Below, one piece after another: positions 61,215 to 64,000 of a stretch of 64,000 nt of DNA. The position numbers and the translations under genes were made by a program. The notes beneath the pieces were generated by a model. That model saw only the letters and a list, made by a program, of their open reading frames with translations, was not told the DNA's origin and made no database searches. This DNA comes from JBBRQP01 sp038226175 (GTDB lineage: Bacteria > Cyanobacteriota > Cyanobacteriia > Gloeobacterales > Anthocerotibacteraceae): the NCBI GenBank assembly GCA_038226175.1, contig JBBRQP010000008.1, positions 4,885-68,884 of the forward strand, given 5' to 3'. The first letter of the stretch is position 1, and every line of letters starts with the position of its first letter.

Positions 61215-61363
61215 GGGGTAACAAGAAATTAGGGGTTTCGCGCTCTCACAATAGCATCAATTCTTGCCTTAACACTTGCTAGCTAAGCGTTTAACATGAA
61301 AATTATGGTCAATATTGTGATTTGACTCATATAAGACGTAATTTCGCCGTTTTTGTTTCCGAT

Positions 61364-62002
61364 CTAAGGCTGTAACCGTCTCACTAATGCACTGAGACGG
61401 TCGTAATCATCTTTGAGCAAAAGACTGACTTCGCGCCCAGCTTGTACCAGCCAGTCGCGGGAGCGGTTGTGAGCTTGGTAGCCTTGGCGCAAGGACGCAG
61501 CGACCAATTCATCGACGGGCGCACCAGAAACTTGCAACAACGTCCGCAAAAAGGTCAGCTCCTGAGAAAATCGTGCTACTTCGACTAAGCTACACACGTT
61601 CACGGGTTGATGAATTTGAGGCGGATGGGCGGGTAAATATTGATAGATACTGCGCCCTTCGCCATAGCCTACGATCACACAGCGAAATTCAGTTTTGAGC
61701 ATCTCAAAAATTTGTGGTTGCTCATCGCGTAATTGTTGAACTGATAACCCTAAGGCGCGGGCGCGATGGACTGAGTCAATTGAGGAGGTAGTGGCAAAAT
61801 AAACAATGCCATAAATATCGCTATTACGCTCTTCATCAACGGCCTTGACCAATGAACCAAAGGCGGGTGGGCGGGTAAATTCTAACTCCTCGCGGTCAAG
61901 GCATTGAGCCAAAAAATCCGTACTCGTAGCTTCGATGACTTCAGCGCGGACGACCGATTCTATTACTGTTTTGACCGTGATTTTGGTTGATTTTTGGTTC
62001 AT
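61364..62002 (-). CDS. HAS-barrel-type cyanobacterial hypothetical protein
   Basis: This 212-residue protein has KTVIESVVRAEVIEATSTDF, PPAFGSLVKAVDEERNSDIY, GIVYFATTSSIDSVHRARA and FRCVIVGYGEGRSIYQYLP, then a helical C-terminus. The beta-rich N-terminal half resembles the HAS-barrel found at the start of FtsK/HerA-type ATPases, without the ATPase. Similar stand-alone proteins occur throughout cyanobacteria, function unknown. It would bind DNA or an ATPase partner (inference). The 3' end is 150 bp from the small hypothetical gene, with nothing I can assign between. Confidence 0.6.
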   Translation of the reverse strand: MNQKSTKITVKTVIESVVRAEVIEATSTDFLAQCLDREELEFTRPPAFGSLVKAVDEERNSDIYGIVYFATTSSIDSVHRARALGLSVQQLRDEQPQIFEMLKTEFRCVIVGYGEGRSIYQYLPAHPPQIHQPVNVCSLVEVARFSQELTFLRTLLQVSGAPVDELVAASLRQGYQAHNRSRDWLVQAGREVSLLLKDDYDRLSALVRRLQP

Positions 62003-62026
62003 AGGTCTACTCTGATTGGATTTAGG

Positions 62027-62063
62027 TTGACACTCCCCGCCCTAAAGATACGGGGATTTTTGG
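62027..62063 (-). mobile_element. Remnant right end of an IS605/TnpB-type element
   Basis: On the minus strand the sequence has AATCCCCGTATCTTTAGGGC then GGGGAGTGTCAA, the characteristic hairpin-like right end of cyanobacterial TnpB elements (CCCCG stem with CGGGG). The tnpB gene and guide-RNA scaffold that should lie on its right are absent. The following 62064-62170 instead contains GCCCCGGTTTAGTGGACAGT and a small inverted repeat (CAACTGA/TCAGTTG), possibly an end of another insertion sequence. The remaining bases to 62367 hold nothing I can support. Confidence 0.55.
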
Positions 62064-62367
62064 TTTTGACCTTGCCCCGGTTTAGTGGACAGTGACTTTA
62101 TGCTACCTGCTGTTGGGCAGTATAGTAACTTTTCTGCAACTCAACTGATGGGAGATGGCTCAGTTGAAGAAAATTTAAATTAGTAGTAAACTAAACAGGT
62201 TTTACAATTTCCTCCTAAAAAGTGATGGGTAGCCTGTCCATGTCATTAGCTAGATGATCCACTCTCAATTTTCGATCTAAAAGTAGACTACACTCGCCAG
62301 GACTGAACCAAAGTTAAAGGGTTAATAGCCTTGGTGCTGCCACTCAATCAATAATCTGGAGACAGTC

Positions 62368-63858
62368 ATGACTGAACTGAACGGTGTGATGATGCAGTTT
62401 TTCCACTGGTATATTCCGCCAGATGGTAATTTATGGAACGAATTAAAGGAAAAGGCTCCAGCGTTAGCCGAGGTGGGCATTACTTCGCTATGGTTACCTC
62501 CTGCCTATAAAGGGATTGGGGGTAGTAGTGATGTGGGGTATGGCAGTTACGATATCTACGACTTGGGTGAGTTTGATCAAAAGGGCTCGATCCGCACCAA
62601 GTATGGCACTAAAGATGAATACATTACCGCGATTGCTGCGGCGCAAGCTGTGAAAATACAGGTTTATGCTGATGTAGTAATTAATCATATGATGGGTGCA
62701 GATGCTCAAGAAGAAACCGAAGCGATTCCTCTTAATCCCGATAATCGTTATGAAGCAATCGGCGAGATGCAACCCGTAAAAGTCTGGACACACTTTACTT
62801 TTGCGGGGCGTCAAGGTAAATATTCTGATGCTGAGTGGCATTGGTGGCATTTTGACGCAGTTGACTACAATGCTCACAATGAAGGTCAAGATGCAATTTA
62901 TCTTTTCAAAGGCAAAGAGTTTAGTCATCAAGTTGATTTAGAGAAAGGTGTTTTTGACTATCTGATGGGGTGTGATTTAGATGTTGAGGATCAGGAAGTT
63001 CGGCAACGGTTAGATGATTGGGGCGCTTGGTATGTTGATATAACAAACGTTGATGGATTCCGCTTTGATGCCGTGAAACATGTGGAGGCGGGCTTTTTCC
63101 CGGAGTGGCTTAACCGCTGCCGTCAGCAAGCTAAACGGCGCTTATTTGCAGTAGGTGAGTATTGGTCCGGTGACATTGAAGCCTTGCATCACTTCATCTC
63201 GGTGACTGGTGGAGATGTGATGTTATTTGATGCTCCGCTCCACTACAACTTCAGTACTGCAAGTAAGGCCGGCAACAGCTATGACCTACGTCAAATTTTT
63301 GATAATAGCTTGGTTTTACAACAGCCTGCCCTTGCCGTAACCCTAGTCGACAATCACGATTCGCAGCCCCTTCAGTCCTTAGAGTCTGTGGTAGAGCCAT
63401 GGTTCAAGCCCTTAGCCTATGCACTCATTTTGTTGCGTAGAGATGGCTATCCTTGTATTTTTTATGCTGACTACTATGGGGCGCATTATACGGATCACGG
63501 CAAAGATGGCAATGAATATGAAATTTGGATGGATAGTCATCAATGGCTAATCGATAAGTTCTTAGAGGTTCGCCAAAAGTATGCCTTTGGTGAGCAGTTT
63601 GACTATTTTGATCACGCTAATACTATTGGTTGGACACGACTGGGTGATGAAGCTCATCCTGGTGGGGTGGCTGTTATTCTCAGTAATGGTGATGCTGGTC
63701 GTAAATGGATGGAAGTCAGTCAAAGTAATAAAACATATTTTGATCTGACTGAACACATCAAAGAACCCATCAAAACTAACGAGAAAGGGTGGGGGGAATT
63801 TTGCTGTAATGCGGGTTCAGTCTCGGTGTGGATACCGCAAGATGAGTTAATACACTAG
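62368..63858 (+). CDS. Cytoplasmic alpha-amylase, GH13 family
   Basis: This 496-residue protein, ATG with GGAG upstream, has the GH13 core: YADVVINHMMGADAQEE (conserved region I), DGFRFDAVKH (nucleophile Asp234), FAVGEYW (acid/base Glu264) and TLVDNHDSQPLQ (Asp331). It also has GSSDVGYGSYDIYDLGEFDQ, characteristic of the bacterial cytoplasmic maltohexaose/maltotetraose-type amylases (GH13 subfamily 5). There is no signal peptide. It would break internal alpha-1,4 bonds of glycogen or maltodextrins. The C-terminal domain (VAVILSNGDAGRKWMEV) is the usual beta-sandwich. Confidence 0.93.
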   Translation: MTELNGVMMQFFHWYIPPDGNLWNELKEKAPALAEVGITSLWLPPAYKGIGGSSDVGYGSYDIYDLGEFDQKGSIRTKYGTKDEYITAIAAAQAVKIQVYADVVINHMMGADAQEETEAIPLNPDNRYEAIGEMQPVKVWTHFTFAGRQGKYSDAEWHWWHFDAVDYNAHNEGQDAIYLFKGKEFSHQVDLEKGVFDYLMGCDLDVEDQEVRQRLDDWGAWYVDITNVDGFRFDAVKHVEAGFFPEWLNRCRQQAKRRLFAVGEYWSGDIEALHHFISVTGGDVMLFDAPLHYNFSTASKAGNSYDLRQIFDNSLVLQQPALAVTLVDNHDSQPLQSLESVVEPWFKPLAYALILLRRDGYPCIFYADYYGAHYTDHGKDGNEYEIWMDSHQWLIDKFLEVRQKYAFGEQFDYFDHANTIGWTRLGDEAHPGGVAVILSNGDAGRKWMEVSQSNKTYFDLTEHIKEPIKTNEKGWGEFCCNAGSVSVWIPQDELIH

Positions 63859-63878
63859 ATAATACTCTTTCCGTTTGA

Positions 63879-64000
63879 TTAGCAGGTTTTTGTTCTGGGC
63901 CACCAGTGGTAGAACAAGTATCTCTTGAGCAACTCGGTCTGCTTTGATAAACTACGACATCGTTGCTCTAATCGCTCTTCCACTTCTTCAATCGTCACCC
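63879..64000 (-). CDS. Possible C-terminal part of a minus-strand gene, runs off the window
   Basis: A minus-strand frame is open from the window edge to TAA at 63879-63881 and reads VTIEEVEERLEQRCRSLSKQ then TELLKRYLFYHWW. It may start at GTG (63996-63998) or enter from beyond the edge. The helical, charged pattern is protein-like, but the piece is too short to name. The stop lies 20 bp from the convergent amylase stop. Confidence 0.3.
   Translation of the reverse strand, partial: VTIEEVEERLEQRCRSLSKQTELLKRYLFYHWWPRTKTC

Noticed and set aside
62494..62931. Long minus-strand open frame (145 codons) inside the amylase gene
   Set aside because: It is the antisense shadow of a gene with all GH13 catalytic motifs and has no protein-like motifs of its own.
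1..64000. CRISPR arrays, rRNA genes, prophage genes and riboswitches
   Set aside because: I saw no regularly spaced direct repeats, no rRNA motifs, no phage structural genes, and no recognisable TPP, cobalamin or fluoride riboswitch, including upstream of thiO and of mazG-crcB.

Overview
The window comes from a phycobilisome-containing cyanobacterium. It carries genes for two NDH-1 subunits of the cyanobacterial/chloroplast type (NdhN, NdhH), two CpcS/CpeS-type phycobiliprotein lyases, a DUF4327 protein, an SLH-domain porin, a Calvin-cycle-type class II aldolase and a type III glutamine synthetase behind a textbook NtcA promoter. Base composition looks moderate (near 50% G+C). I did not notice HIP1 octamers (GCGATCGC), and the species cannot be named from the sequence alone.

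Layout. 1-3.7 kb: a cut-off methylene-THF reductase, a sugar-kinase-like APH protein, secG, a small secreted protein, hrcA and a Fur-family regulator, all on the minus strand. 3.9-4.7 kb: a decayed toxin-antitoxin pair followed by a mobile-like hairpin repeat. 4.7-14.1 kb: a cell-envelope deacetylase, thiO, a DUF4327 protein and an iron-uptake cluster (ferric-reductase-like membrane protein, two paralogous TonB-dependent receptors with a GST between them, and a Fur-box-like site). 14.1-21.9 kb: mtnP, then a small AT-rich three-gene cassette of unknown function that looks imported, then cpcS, ndhN, a DUF2993 protein, transaldolase, a PHP phosphoesterase and pdxA. 21.9-34.6 kb: a DPP-IV-like peptidase, a glycerol-dehydrogenase-like enzyme, Uma2, ruvB, a NurA protein, an SLH porin, fba, rsmA, plsC and a processive glycosyltransferase.

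34.8-42.6 kb is an accessory island. It holds an Rpn-like nuclease, a nested palindromic MITE-like element, and a complete type I restriction-modification operon (hsdR-hsdM-hsdS) with a possible Abi-like gene remnant between hsdM and hsdS. 42.7-51.5 kb: ndhH, crcB, mazG, tRNA-Ile2(CAT), a DedA protein, a beta-barrel pseudogene, an M42 peptidase, a natural fusion of low-molecular-weight phosphatase and fructosamine kinase (probable protein deglycation), a RibD-like reductase, a dual-specificity phosphatase, tRNA-Leu(CAA) and a second bilin lyase. 51.7-56.5 kb: a coiled-coil protein, a BON/OmpA-associated membrane protein cut short by a stop codon, a Ras-like GTPase, a histidine kinase split by a one-base frameshift, and bacterioferritin. 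56.5-64 kb: glnN, an ABC exporter, two cyanobacterial hypotheticals, the right end of a decayed IS605/TnpB element, and a cytoplasmic alpha-amylase.

Two themes recur. First, several genes are interrupted by single changes (TGG to TGA or TAG, CAA to TAA, or one extra G), which suggests ongoing gene decay or, less likely, sequencing error. Second, hairpin-ended short repeats mark the edges of the accessory segments. The best candidate for an undescribed system is the three-gene TIGR04255 cassette at 15158-16740.
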